A program made the translations under genes and the position numbers. The notes beneath the pieces are model-generated. The model saw only the letters and a program-made list of their open reading frames with translations. It was not told the DNA's origin and did not search any database. Below, in pieces: positions 1-6,442 of a DNA stretch of 12,915 nucleotides. The DNA comes from DSFT01 sp032249175 (GTDB lineage: Bacteria; Hydrothermota; Hydrothermia; LBFQ01; DSFT01), in contig JAVVGK010000034.1 in the NCBI GenBank assembly GCA_032249175.1, forward strand, positions 1-12,915, in the 5' to 3' direction. Position 1 is the stretch's first letter; each line of letters starts with the position of its first letter.

Positions 1-17
1 CAAAGCAAAAAATGGGG

Positions 18-44
18 TATTTATAAGCCGAAGGCTTATTTATA
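18..44. other. Imperfect hairpin upstream of the first gene
   Basis: A 7-bp perfect stem (ATAAGCC at 23-29 with GGCTTAT at 33-39, loop GAA) extends to a 12-bp stem with two mismatches. On the + strand it is followed by GGGTGGGTGGG rather than a T run. On the - strand a T6 run lies a few bases beyond the stem. It may be the terminator of a gene ending to the left of the window, but the sequence does not show which strand it serves. Confidence 0.35.
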
Positions 45-48
45 GGGT

Positions 49-96
49 GGGTGGGAAAAATATAGAAATAATCTACATTTCAGAATTATTGGACAA
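49..96 (+). repeat. Copy 1 of a dispersed 48-bp intergenic element, core AGAATTATTGGACAA
   Basis: The element runs from GGGTGGG (49-55) through a 26-nt A-rich spacer to the 15-bp core (82-96). An inverted copy at 12866-12913 has the same GGGTGGG, a spacer of exactly the same length and an identical core, with 37 of 48 positions matching by hand alignment. Here it points towards the carboxypeptidase gene. Its core begins 37 nt before TTTAAAAT, almost the same layout as the copy before the L25 gene. It could be a binding site just upstream of promoters or a short dispersed repeat. Confidence 0.7.
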
Positions 97-101
97 TCCA
101 T

Positions 102-128
102 TTGGTAATTATTTTCGCACTTTAAAAT
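102..128 (+). promoter_or_regulatory. Putative promoter of the carboxypeptidase unit, likely leaderless
   Basis: TAAAAT at 123-128 resembles a -10 box, with a weak -35-like TTGGTA at 102-107 (15-nt spacer). Exactly 7 nt separate the -10-like box from the ATG at 136, which would put the transcription start at or next to the start codon. No Shine-Dalgarno is visible before the ATG. The same arrangement precedes the E1 alpha gene. In an AT-rich genome such boxes can arise by chance, so this is tentative. Confidence 0.45.
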
Positions 129-135
129 TTCAATT

Positions 136-1641
136 ATGAACAACTTAACTCCATCAGAAGCCTATAATGAACTTTATAAACTCTCAAGAAAATTATCATA
201 TATATCTTCTGCACTTTCATTATCTACTTGGGATGAGAGAACTTACATTCCACCTCTTGGCTATAAACATAGAGCAGAACTTCATGCGATATTAAGTGAA
301 TATATTTATGAAGAATGGACAAAAGATTATATTGGTGATTTGATAAACAAGGCGAAAGAAGGAGATTTAGATGAAATTCAAAAGGCAAATTTATATTGGT
401 GGGAAAGAAGCTATATAAGAAATAAGAAAATTCCAAAAGAACTTTTAATAAAGCATGTAAGAGTTTCAACAGTTGCTTATCAAGTTTGGAAAGAAGCAAG
501 AGAGAAAAGTGATTTTGAAATGTTTAAACCTTATTTAAAAGAAATTGTAGAGATATTAAGAGAGGAGGCAAAAATTCTTGGTTATAAGAATGAACCTTAT
601 GATGCATTAATTGATAAATATGAGCCAGAAATGACAGCAGAGGAAATCTCAAAAATTTTTGAAAAACTAAAAACTGAAACATTAAGACTTTTAAATAGAG
701 TTTTAAATTCTAAAAAACATTTTAAAACCGATTTAATTAAAGGACATTTTGAAAAGGAAAAACAAAAAGAATTTTGTAAATTCTTACTTGAAAAGATAGG
801 TTTTGACTTTAATAAAGGTAGAATTGATGAAACAACACATCCTTTTGCCACTAGAATTTTGCCTATGGATATAAGAATAACAACAAGATTTTATGAAGAT
901 AATATTATTTCAAGTATTTTTGGAACACTTCATGAAATGGGGCATGCGTTTTATGAAATGGGATTAAAGGAGGAATTTTTTGGAACACCTGTTGGAGAAT
1001 CTGTTTCTCTTGGAATTCATGAATCACAATCAAGATTTTGGGAAAATTTCATAGGTAGAAGTTTAGCATTTTGGGAATTGTTTTATGATGATTTAAAGAG
1101 ATTTTTCCCACATTTTGAAAATGTTAAATTGGAGCATTTTTATTTAGCAATAAATGAAATTAAACCATCTTTTATTAGAGTTGAAGCGGATGAATTAACT
1201 TATAATTTACATATTATTTTGAGATTTGAGCTTGAAAGGGATGTAATAAATGGTAAATTAGAAGTTGATGATTTGAGAGATGCTTGGAATGAAAAGTTTG
1301 AAAAACTTTTTGGATTTAGACCAAAGAATGACAAAGATGGAATACTTCAAGATGTTCATTGGTCTTCTGAGATGGGATATTTTCCAACATATACACTTGG
1401 AAATTTAAATGCTGCTCAAATTTTTTATAAAATTAACAAGGAGCTTGGTAATATATATGAATTTGTAAGGAAGGGAGATTTTAAGGTTATTTACGAATGG
1501 TTATCTGAAAAGATATATCAAAAAGGTTCTTTATATAAACCTCAGGAGCTTATTGAGAAAGTAACAGGTGAAAGAACAAATCCAAAGTTCTTGATAAATT
1601 ACCTTGAAAACAAAATAGAGCATTTATTAAGCATAGATTAA
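136..1641 (+). CDS. M32-family metallocarboxypeptidase (carboxypeptidase Taq type)
   Basis: This is a zinc carboxypeptidase that removes C-terminal residues from peptides, expected in the cytoplasm because no signal peptide is visible. At 501 aa it is the normal length for family M32. Diagnostic motifs are in order: THPF near 234-237, DIRITTRF at 245-252, the zinc site HEMGH at 266-270 (ligands H266 and H270, catalytic E267), and the third ligand E296 in IHESQSR. Further C-terminal M32 blocks include RVEADELTYNLH and the stretch ending GYFPTYTLGN. The ATG has no Shine-Dalgarno and sits 7 nt after a -10-like box, so it may be translated from a leaderless mRNA. It is followed after one base by the DUF155 gene, probably in the same transcript. 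M32 enzymes are common in thermophiles, which fits the rest of the window. The family call is secure; the physiological substrate is unknown. Confidence 0.93.
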   Translation: MNNLTPSEAYNELYKLSRKLSYISSALSLSTWDERTYIPPLGYKHRAELHAILSEYIYEEWTKDYIGDLINKAKEGDLDEIQKANLYWWERSYIRNKKIPKELLIKHVRVSTVAYQVWKEAREKSDFEMFKPYLKEIVEILREEAKILGYKNEPYDALIDKYEPEMTAEEISKIFEKLKTETLRLLNRVLNSKKHFKTDLIKGHFEKEKQKEFCKFLLEKIGFDFNKGRIDETTHPFATRILPMDIRITTRFYEDNIISSIFGTLHEMGHAFYEMGLKEEFFGTPVGESVSLGIHESQSRFWENFIGRSLAFWELFYDDLKRFFPHFENVKLEHFYLAINEIKPSFIRVEADELTYNLHIILRFELERDVINGKLEVDDLRDAWNEKFEKLFGFRPKNDKDGILQDVHWSSEMGYFPTYTLGNLNAAQIFYKINKELGNIYEFVRKGDFKVIYEWLSEKIYQKGSLYKPQELIEKVTGERTNPKFLINYLENKIEHLLSID

Positions 1642-1642
1642 A

Positions 1643-2707
1643 TTGATTATAAGTAAGGGATTTATTTTAGCATATAGAATTTACGATATAGCGAGTGAAA
1701 TTGATTTAAATAAACTATCAAATTCAATAGATTCAAAGCGAATAGAAATGTCAAAAAAATTTGGTAAGAGACTTGTTTATTTAAGAAATCCCCCAATAGT
1801 TATATTTCTTGAAGAAAGAATTTATAAAAATTTAAAAACACAAGTTTTTGCTAAATTTTATGAATTTGGAGCAGTAAGTATCATTTTAAAAATAATAATT
1901 GATGGGTTTGATATAAAGCAATTATTTAGATTTTTTAGAGAAGTTCTTGAAGATGAAAAAATAGATGAAATATCAAAAAGCTATTTAAACAAAGTTTTTA
2001 CGCAATATCATTCTTACTTGAAAAAGCCATCAATATATGAGGATTACGAAGATTACACAATAATATACATTCAATCATTCAATAGAAACCTTAAAAGTTT
2101 TGAAATTCTTAGGGAAATTGATTTAGCTAAGCTTTTACTTGGTGAAAAATATCATTTAAGTGAGCAAATTGAAAATAATTTATTAAGAAATAAGTTCTCT
2201 TATTCTGATGAGGATTTAATAGTTTTAAATTGGGATAGTTGTTTTATATATGAGCCAGATGGAATTATGGATGTTCCTGACTTATTGGAGTTCGCTAATG
2301 CCCAAATCCTTGAACTAAGGTATTACGATAGCTATCTTGATAAAGTTCTTGAAGAAACTTATATTACTATTGAAAGTTTTAAAGGCTCAATTTTTGAATA
2401 TTATAAATATCAAAAAATTTTAAAACGATTACTTTTGCTTTATAATGAAATTACTGAGGCAAAGGAAATGATTTTAAATAGTCTTAAAATTATTGAAGAC
2501 TCATATTTAGCAAGGATATATTCAAAAATGCTTGAAATTCTTGGAGCATACAATTGGCAAAGAAGCATAGATAGTAAAGAAAGAACACTCTTTGAAATAT
2601 ACAACTTCTTAAATACCCAAGTTTCCAATAGAAGATTAGAATTCCTTGAAATAATAATTATTCTTGTGATTTTAGCTGAAATGATTATTTTCTTTTTAGT
2701 GAAATAA
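1643..2707 (+). CDS. DUF155 (RMD1/RMND1-like) protein with a C-terminal membrane anchor
   Basis: This 354-aa protein resembles the DUF155 family, known from yeast Rmd1/Sif proteins and mitochondrial RMND1, whose biochemical role in bacteria is not established. The supporting signs are FYEFGAVSI near 72-80, the segment around 190-205 (DLIVLNWDSCFIYEP), and the family's most typical block at 214-233 (LLEFANAQ, then LELRYYDSYLD). A helical, probably coiled region follows. A single hydrophobic helix at about 335-353 lies next to the C-terminus, again typical of the family. The start is uncertain: TTG at 1643 lies one base after the carboxypeptidase stop, fits translational coupling and preserves the N-terminal beta strand, while the first in-frame ATG would remove 35 residues. 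No Shine-Dalgarno is visible. It is likely co-transcribed with the peptidase. The family call is from memory of motifs. Confidence 0.75.
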   Translation: MIISKGFILAYRIYDIASEIDLNKLSNSIDSKRIEMSKKFGKRLVYLRNPPIVIFLEERIYKNLKTQVFAKFYEFGAVSIILKIIIDGFDIKQLFRFFREVLEDEKIDEISKSYLNKVFTQYHSYLKKPSIYEDYEDYTIIYIQSFNRNLKSFEILREIDLAKLLLGEKYHLSEQIENNLLRNKFSYSDEDLIVLNWDSCFIYEPDGIMDVPDLLEFANAQILELRYYDSYLDKVLEETYITIESFKGSIFEYYKYQKILKRLLLLYNEITEAKEMILNSLKIIEDSYLARIYSKMLEILGAYNWQRSIDSKERTLFEIYNFLNTQVSNRRLEFLEIIIILVILAEMIIFFLVK

Positions 2708-2718
2708 TAAATAATTTT

Positions 2719-2733
2719 GGAATTATTGGGCGA
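2719..2733 (+). repeat. Copy 2 of the dispersed intergenic core motif
   Basis: GGAATTATTGGGCGA matches the AGAATTATTGGACAA core at 12 of 15 positions and, like copies 1 and 4, is followed by CATT a few bases later. It lies in the only gap between the DUF155 and L25 genes and points towards L25. It starts 58 nt before the ATG, compared with 54 nt for copy 1. No GGGTGGG tract precedes it, so only the core half of the element is present. Confidence 0.55.
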
Positions 2734-2737
2734 GGCA

Positions 2738-2766
2738 TTTTACCCTATTTATATAAGCTTTAAAAT
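2738..2766 (+). promoter_or_regulatory. Putative promoter of the L25-to-RecO gene run
   Basis: TAAAAT (2761-2766) can serve as a -10 box and TTTTAC (2738-2743) as a weak -35, with a 17-nt spacer. The -10 box is 10 nt before the ATG at 2777, implying a leader of only a few bases; no Shine-Dalgarno is present. The repeat core lies just upstream at nearly the same distance from TTTAAAAT as at the first gene, which strengthens the case that both mark transcription starts. Confidence 0.45.
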
Positions 2767-2776
2767 TTTCGGACTT

Positions 2777-3388
2777 ATGAAAACTTATAAACTTAAAGCA
2801 AAGCTAAGAGAAAATTTAGGAACTTCCTATGCTAAAAAGCAAAGAGAAGAAGGATATATTCCAGCTGTTGCTTATGGTAAAAATGAAAGTAATGTTCATA
2901 TTCTTATTCCTAAGAAGGAATTTTATAAGCTTATTAAAGAAATAGGTGATGAAACTGCTATTATTGAGCTTGAATATGATAATTCTAATAAGAAGGCTTT
3001 TATACAGGAAATTCAAAGAGATATTATAACAGGCGAAATTATTCATGTTGATTTTCATATTATTCATGCGAAAGAGAAAGTCAGTGTAAGTGTTCCGATT
3101 GTTGTGAAAGGTCAGGAAAATTCACCTGGTTTGAAAAAAGGTGGAATTCTTGAAATTCATTTACATACAATAGATATAAAAGCACTTCCTGAACATATTC
3201 CTGGGCATATAGAAATAGATATATCAACCTTTGATATAGGAAAAACTATTCATGTAAAAGATTTAAAAATTGAAAATGTAGAATTTGAAGAAGATCCAGA
3301 AGAAGTTATTTTATCTATAATAGCTCCAAGAATAGAGGAAAAAGCTGAAACACAACAACAAACAGAAACACAACCACCTCAAAAATAA
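2777..3388 (+). CDS. rplY: 50S ribosomal protein L25, long CTC/TL5 form
   Basis: This is a 5S rRNA-binding ribosomal protein of the two-domain CTC (general stress protein) type, 203 aa. Residues 1 to about 90 form the L25 domain (LKAKLRENLGTSYAKKQREE, then GYIPAVAYG). Residues from about 91 to 185 form the beta-rich CTC C-terminal domain, with the family block HVDFHII, a KKGGILEI segment and LPEHIPGHIEIDIS. A Gln/Thr/Pro-rich tail (about 190-203) follows. An in-frame TTG at 2717 would add 20 residues, but those codons lie in the repeat and promoter region and the added residues do not look like L25, so ATG 2777 is preferred. The stop shares one base with the pth ATG (TAATG), a common translation-related pairing. 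Confidence 0.93.
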   Translation: MKTYKLKAKLRENLGTSYAKKQREEGYIPAVAYGKNESNVHILIPKKEFYKLIKEIGDETAIIELEYDNSNKKAFIQEIQRDIITGEIIHVDFHIIHAKEKVSVSVPIVVKGQENSPGLKKGGILEIHLHTIDIKALPEHIPGHIEIDISTFDIGKTIHVKDLKIENVEFEEDPEEVILSIIAPRIEEKAETQQQTETQPPQK

Positions 3389-3948
3389 TGCTTTATATTG
3401 TTGGTCTCGGTAATTATGGAGAATCTTACAAGAGAAATAGACACAATGTAGGATGGATTTTTTTGGATTATTTAGCTAGTAAATTGAATTGCTCTTTTAG
3501 AGCTGGGAAAGGTGATTATGCTATTGCTGATTGTGGTAAATTTAAACTTTTTAAACCTTTAACATTTATGAATCTTTCAGGAATTGCTGTTAAACAGATT
3601 GTGGATTATTACAAGTTAAATTTCAGTGATCTTATTATCATATATGATGATGCTGATTTACCATTAGGAGTAATTAAATTTAAATTAAGAGGCTCTGCTG
3701 GAACTCATAATGGTATGAAATCTGTTTTATATTATTTAGGAACTGATGAAATTCCAAGAATAAGAATTGGAATTGGAAAACCTCAAAATTTACCACTTAA
3801 AGATTGGGTTTTATCTGACTTTACAGATGAAGAATTAAAAATTTTAAGTGAAAGGTTTGAAAAAATTTATCAAGGTCTTTTAATGTACCAAATGGGTGAA
3901 ATTCAAAAAGCCCTTCAATTTATAAATACAAAGGAGGTAAAAGTATGA
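3388..3948 (+). CDS. pth: Peptidyl-tRNA hydrolase
   Basis: This enzyme cleaves the ester bond of peptidyl-tRNAs that drop off ribosomes, recycling tRNA in the cytoplasm. The 186 aa are normal for bacterial Pth. Key residues by motif are N9 (GLGN), catalytic H19 (RHNVG), N62 (FMNLSG), D87 in YDDADLPLG, and N108 in GSAGTHNGMKS. Two small departures are visible: the usual GLGNPG reads GLGNYG, and the usual GGHNG reads GTHNG. Neither removes a catalytic residue. The ATG overlaps the L25 stop by one base and the gene has no Shine-Dalgarno of its own, so it probably depends on termination-reinitiation. Its end overlaps the pyrophosphatase start by 4 nt (ATGA). Confidence 0.93.
   Translation: MLYIVGLGNYGESYKRNRHNVGWIFLDYLASKLNCSFRAGKGDYAIADCGKFKLFKPLTFMNLSGIAVKQIVDYYKLNFSDLIIIYDDADLPLGVIKFKLRGSAGTHNGMKSVLYYLGTDEIPRIRIGIGKPQNLPLKDWVLSDFTDEELKILSERFEKIYQGLLMYQMGEIQKALQFINTKEVKV
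3931..3938 (+). promoter_or_regulatory. Strong Shine-Dalgarno for the pyrophosphatase gene
   Basis: AAGGAGGT lies inside the last codons of pth, 6 nt before ATG 3945. It fixes the start and shows that a conventional anti-Shine-Dalgarno is in use in this organism. Confidence 0.85.
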
Positions 3949-6041
3949 ATCTTGTTATTTTCTCGCTTGTATCTGCGATTATATCTTTTGTTGTTGCTAT
4001 TATTTATTCCTATATGGTAAGAAGAAAAGAGGCTGGAACTGATGAAATGGTATCTATTTCTTTATACATTCGTGAGGGTGCAAGAGCTTTCTTAAAGAGA
4101 GAATATAGAACTATTGCTATTCTCTCTCTTATTGTAATTTTGATAATTGCCTTTGGATTATCTTATGAGGGTATAAGTTATGTTATATATACAATTATAG
4201 CTTTTGTTTTTGGAGCATTCTTTTCACTGCTTGCTGGTTGGATAGGAATGGACACTGCTACAATATCAAATGTTAGGACAACTAATGCTGCTAAAAATAA
4301 AGGATTAATTGAAGCATTTAAAATTGCTTATCTTGGTGGTTCAGTTATGGGACTTTCAGTGGCAAGCTTATCAATTCTTGGAATGTCTGGACTATTCTTT
4401 TTATTTTATTTGATAAGCAAAGATATTCAGCTTTCTGCAAGTGTAGTAGCTGGATTTTCAATGGGTGCAGCATTTGTGGCACTTTTTGCAAGAGTTGGAG
4501 GTGGTATATATACTAAGGCAGCTGATGTTGGAGCGGACTTGGTTGGAAAGGTTGAGGCGGGTATTCCTGAGGATGATCCAAGAAATCCTGCTGTAATAGC
4601 AGATAATGTTGGTGATAATGTTGGTGATACTGCTGGAATGGGAGCTGATTTGTATGATTCTCTTGTAGCAGGAACAGTTTCTGCTATTGTAATAGCAGCA
4701 TTTGCTAAGAATGCTGATCCTATGCTGGGTATAGGTTATGCATTAGCACTTGGTGCTATTGGAACATTAGTTTCTATTTTTGGTTATTTCTTTATTGGAT
4801 TTTTAAAGAACTTAAAACCTGAAAGAATTTTGCTTTCAACTGTGTTTATTGTTGGCTCATTATTTTCCATTTTTTCTTTAATTTTAACAAAAGTTTTGTT
4901 TGGTAATTTAACGTTATTCTGGCCGTTGGTTTTTGGACTTGTTTCAGGAATTTTAATTGGATATATTGCTGAATTTTTCTCAACAGGGAAAAGAATTGTT
5001 GAGCTTGCAGAAGCTGCCAATTCAGGTGTTGCTGTTAATATAATTGAGGGTATTGCGTTAGGTATGAGAAGTGCAGTTATTCCTGGTATTGCTGTTGCCA
5101 TATCATTTGTAATTGCATTTAAGATGGGGGAGGCAAGTGGTTATGGTGGATTTTATGGTGTTGCTATTGCTTGCATCGGTATGCTTGCAATAACGGGCAT
5201 TACTGTTACTGTTGATGCATTTGGTCCTATTGCTGATAACGCAGGTGGAATTGCTGAAATGTCTGGACTTGGAAAGGAAGTTAGAAGTATAACTGATGTT
5301 TTAGATGCTGCTGGAAATACTACTGCTGCTATTGGCAAGGGTTTTGCTATCGGCTCAGCAATTTTTACAGTAATGGCAGTATTTTCTGCTTTTTCTGATA
5401 TGATTACTCAAAGATTTGGTTTAGCATTTAATCCTTCTTTAATGAAACCTGAGGTTGTAGCAGCAGCACTAATAGGTGCTATTATTCCATTCTTTTTCTC
5501 ATCAGGTGCTATGAGAGCTGTTGGAAGAACTGCTAAAATTGTTGTTGAAGAGGTTAGAAGACAATGGAGAGAAATTCCAGGATTGCTTGAAGGGAAAGTT
5601 GGTGTTAAAGCAGATTATGCGAGAATAGTTGATATAACAACAGAAGGTGCTATTAAAAATATGACGGTTCCTGGAATGATTGCATTCTTATCGCCAATTA
5701 TTGTAGGTATATTATTTGGTCTTGAAGCCCTTGGTGGATTTTTGGTTGGTGCAATGGTAGCAGGAATTCCTCTTGCTTTAACTATGAATAATGCCGGTGC
5801 AGCTTGGGATAATGCTAAAAAATTCATTGAGCAATCTGGCGCTTTTGGTGGCAAGGGTTCTCAAGCTCATAAAGCAAGTGTTGAAGGTGATACAGTAGGA
5901 GATCCTTTTAAAGATACCGCTGGTCCTTCATTAAATATCCTTTTAAAAATGATGTCCATCGTTTCATTAGTATTTTTGCCATTTATTTATCAATTTCATA
6001 ATGTTTTAATTAATACTTTAAAATTTATATTTGGTGGTTAA
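3945..6041 (+). CDS. hppA: Membrane-bound pyrophosphatase, K+-dependent type
   Basis: This integral membrane pump couples hydrolysis of cytoplasmic pyrophosphate to export of H+ and/or Na+. At 698 aa with many hydrophobic helices it has normal length and topology. Active-site blocks are intact: DVGADLVGKVE (194-204), DNVGDNVGDTAGMGADL (220-236), VDAFGPIADNAGGIAEMSG (423-441), and GDTVGDPFKDTAGPS (648-662), plus WDNAKK at 621-626. The potassium determinant reads GNTTAAIGKG with A461 and G464, the combination known from K+-dependent enzymes (K+-independent ones carry Lys and Thr). The TM6 gate position, Glu (E246) in Thermotoga-type Na+ pumps, is Asp here (D238 in DLYDSL). The plant-type Glu one turn further on is also absent (A242). 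Ion specificity is therefore open. The gene overlaps pth by 4 nt and has a strong Shine-Dalgarno. It may save energy by using pyrophosphate from biosynthesis. Confidence 0.95.
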   Translation: MNLVIFSLVSAIISFVVAIIYSYMVRRKEAGTDEMVSISLYIREGARAFLKREYRTIAILSLIVILIIAFGLSYEGISYVIYTIIAFVFGAFFSLLAGWIGMDTATISNVRTTNAAKNKGLIEAFKIAYLGGSVMGLSVASLSILGMSGLFFLFYLISKDIQLSASVVAGFSMGAAFVALFARVGGGIYTKAADVGADLVGKVEAGIPEDDPRNPAVIADNVGDNVGDTAGMGADLYDSLVAGTVSAIVIAAFAKNADPMLGIGYALALGAIGTLVSIFGYFFIGFLKNLKPERILLSTVFIVGSLFSIFSLILTKVLFGNLTLFWPLVFGLVSGILIGYIAEFFSTGKRIVELAEAANSGVAVNIIEGIALGMRSAVIPGIAVAISFVIAFKMGEASGYGGFYGVAIACIGMLAITGITVTVDAFGPIADNAGGIAEMSGLGKEVRSITDVLDAAGNTTAAIGKGFAIGSAIFTVMAVFSAFSDMITQRFGLAFNPSLMKPEVVAAALIGAIIPFFFSSGAMRAVGRTAKIVVEEVRRQWREIPGLLEGKVGVKADYARIVDITTEGAIKNMTVPGMIAFLSPIIVGILFGLEALGGFLVGAMVAGIPLALTMNNAGAAWDNAKKFIEQSGAFGGKGSQAHKASVEGDTVGDPFKDTAGPSLNILLKMMSIVSLVFLPFIYQFHNVLINTLKFIFGG

Positions 6042-6049
6042 AAGGAGGT
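6042..6049 (+). promoter_or_regulatory. Strong Shine-Dalgarno for the small acidic gene
   Basis: AAGGAGGT, identical to the hppA and rpoD sites, starts right after the hppA stop and lies 6 nt before ATG 6056. It supports the small open frame as a real gene. Confidence 0.85.
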
Positions 6050-6055
6050 TGAGCC

Positions 6056-6442
6056 ATGACAGAAGAAAAACTTTTAGATATGTGGCAAAATATAACAGGA
6101 TATGTAGAAGATTGGGAAACGAAGTTCTCAGAAATTTTAGATGAGCTTGAAAGCCTGAATATGGTTATTGACGAGGAAGAGGAAAAATATGAAGAAGATT
6201 TTGAAGAAGATGAAATTTCAGTAGAAGCTCTCATAGAGGATGTTAAAATGACGAGAGCGAATTTAAGAGAGGTTATAAAGCAAGCTATAAGTGGTGAGAT
6301 AAGCTCAATTGATGTTGAGGAAACGTTTAGGAGTGTTGGTGAATTTTTAAGAAATGTTGAAGAGAAAATAGTTAAATTAAGAGAGATGGAAGATTACGGG
6401 GAGTTTGACGAAGAAGATTATTACGATGAAGAAGATACCTGA
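6056..6442 (+). CDS. Small highly acidic protein of unknown function
   Basis: I do not recognise this 128-aa protein. By count, 45 residues are Asp or Glu (about 35%) against 12 Lys or Arg, giving a net charge near -33. It reads as two or three helical segments with heptad-like hydrophobic spacing (about 4-38, 54-78 and 84-112), split by an acidic stretch at 39-52 and ending in an acidic, tyrosine-containing tail. There is no signal peptide, membrane segment or cysteine. It is supported by a perfect Shine-Dalgarno, by lying within the tightly packed operon, and by sharing 17 nt with the start of dnaG. Position suggests a small accessory or coupling protein, perhaps one binding a basic or nucleic-acid-associated partner, but no function can be assigned from sequence. 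Confidence 0.8.
   Translation: MTEEKLLDMWQNITGYVEDWETKFSEILDELESLNMVIDEEEEKYEEDFEEDEISVEALIEDVKMTRANLREVIKQAISGEISSIDVEETFRSVGEFLRNVEEKIVKLREMEDYGEFDEEDYYDEEDT

Noticed and set aside
45..55. GGGTGGGTGGG as a G-quadruplex
   Set aside because: Only three G runs are present locally; a stable intramolecular four-run structure is not supported.
2717..2776. TTG start adding 20 residues to L25
   Set aside because: These codons coincide with the repeat core and the promoter-like boxes, and the added residues do not resemble an L25 N-terminus; ATG 2777 gives the normal start.
4784..5854. Several long reverse-strand open frames within hppA
   Set aside because: They arise from the codon bias of a confident membrane pyrophosphatase gene on the + strand and have no ribosome sites or recognisable domains.
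6405..6425. TTG start for dnaG 7 codons upstream
   Set aside because: The added residues do not fit the conserved primase N-terminus and ATG 6426 is a good start.
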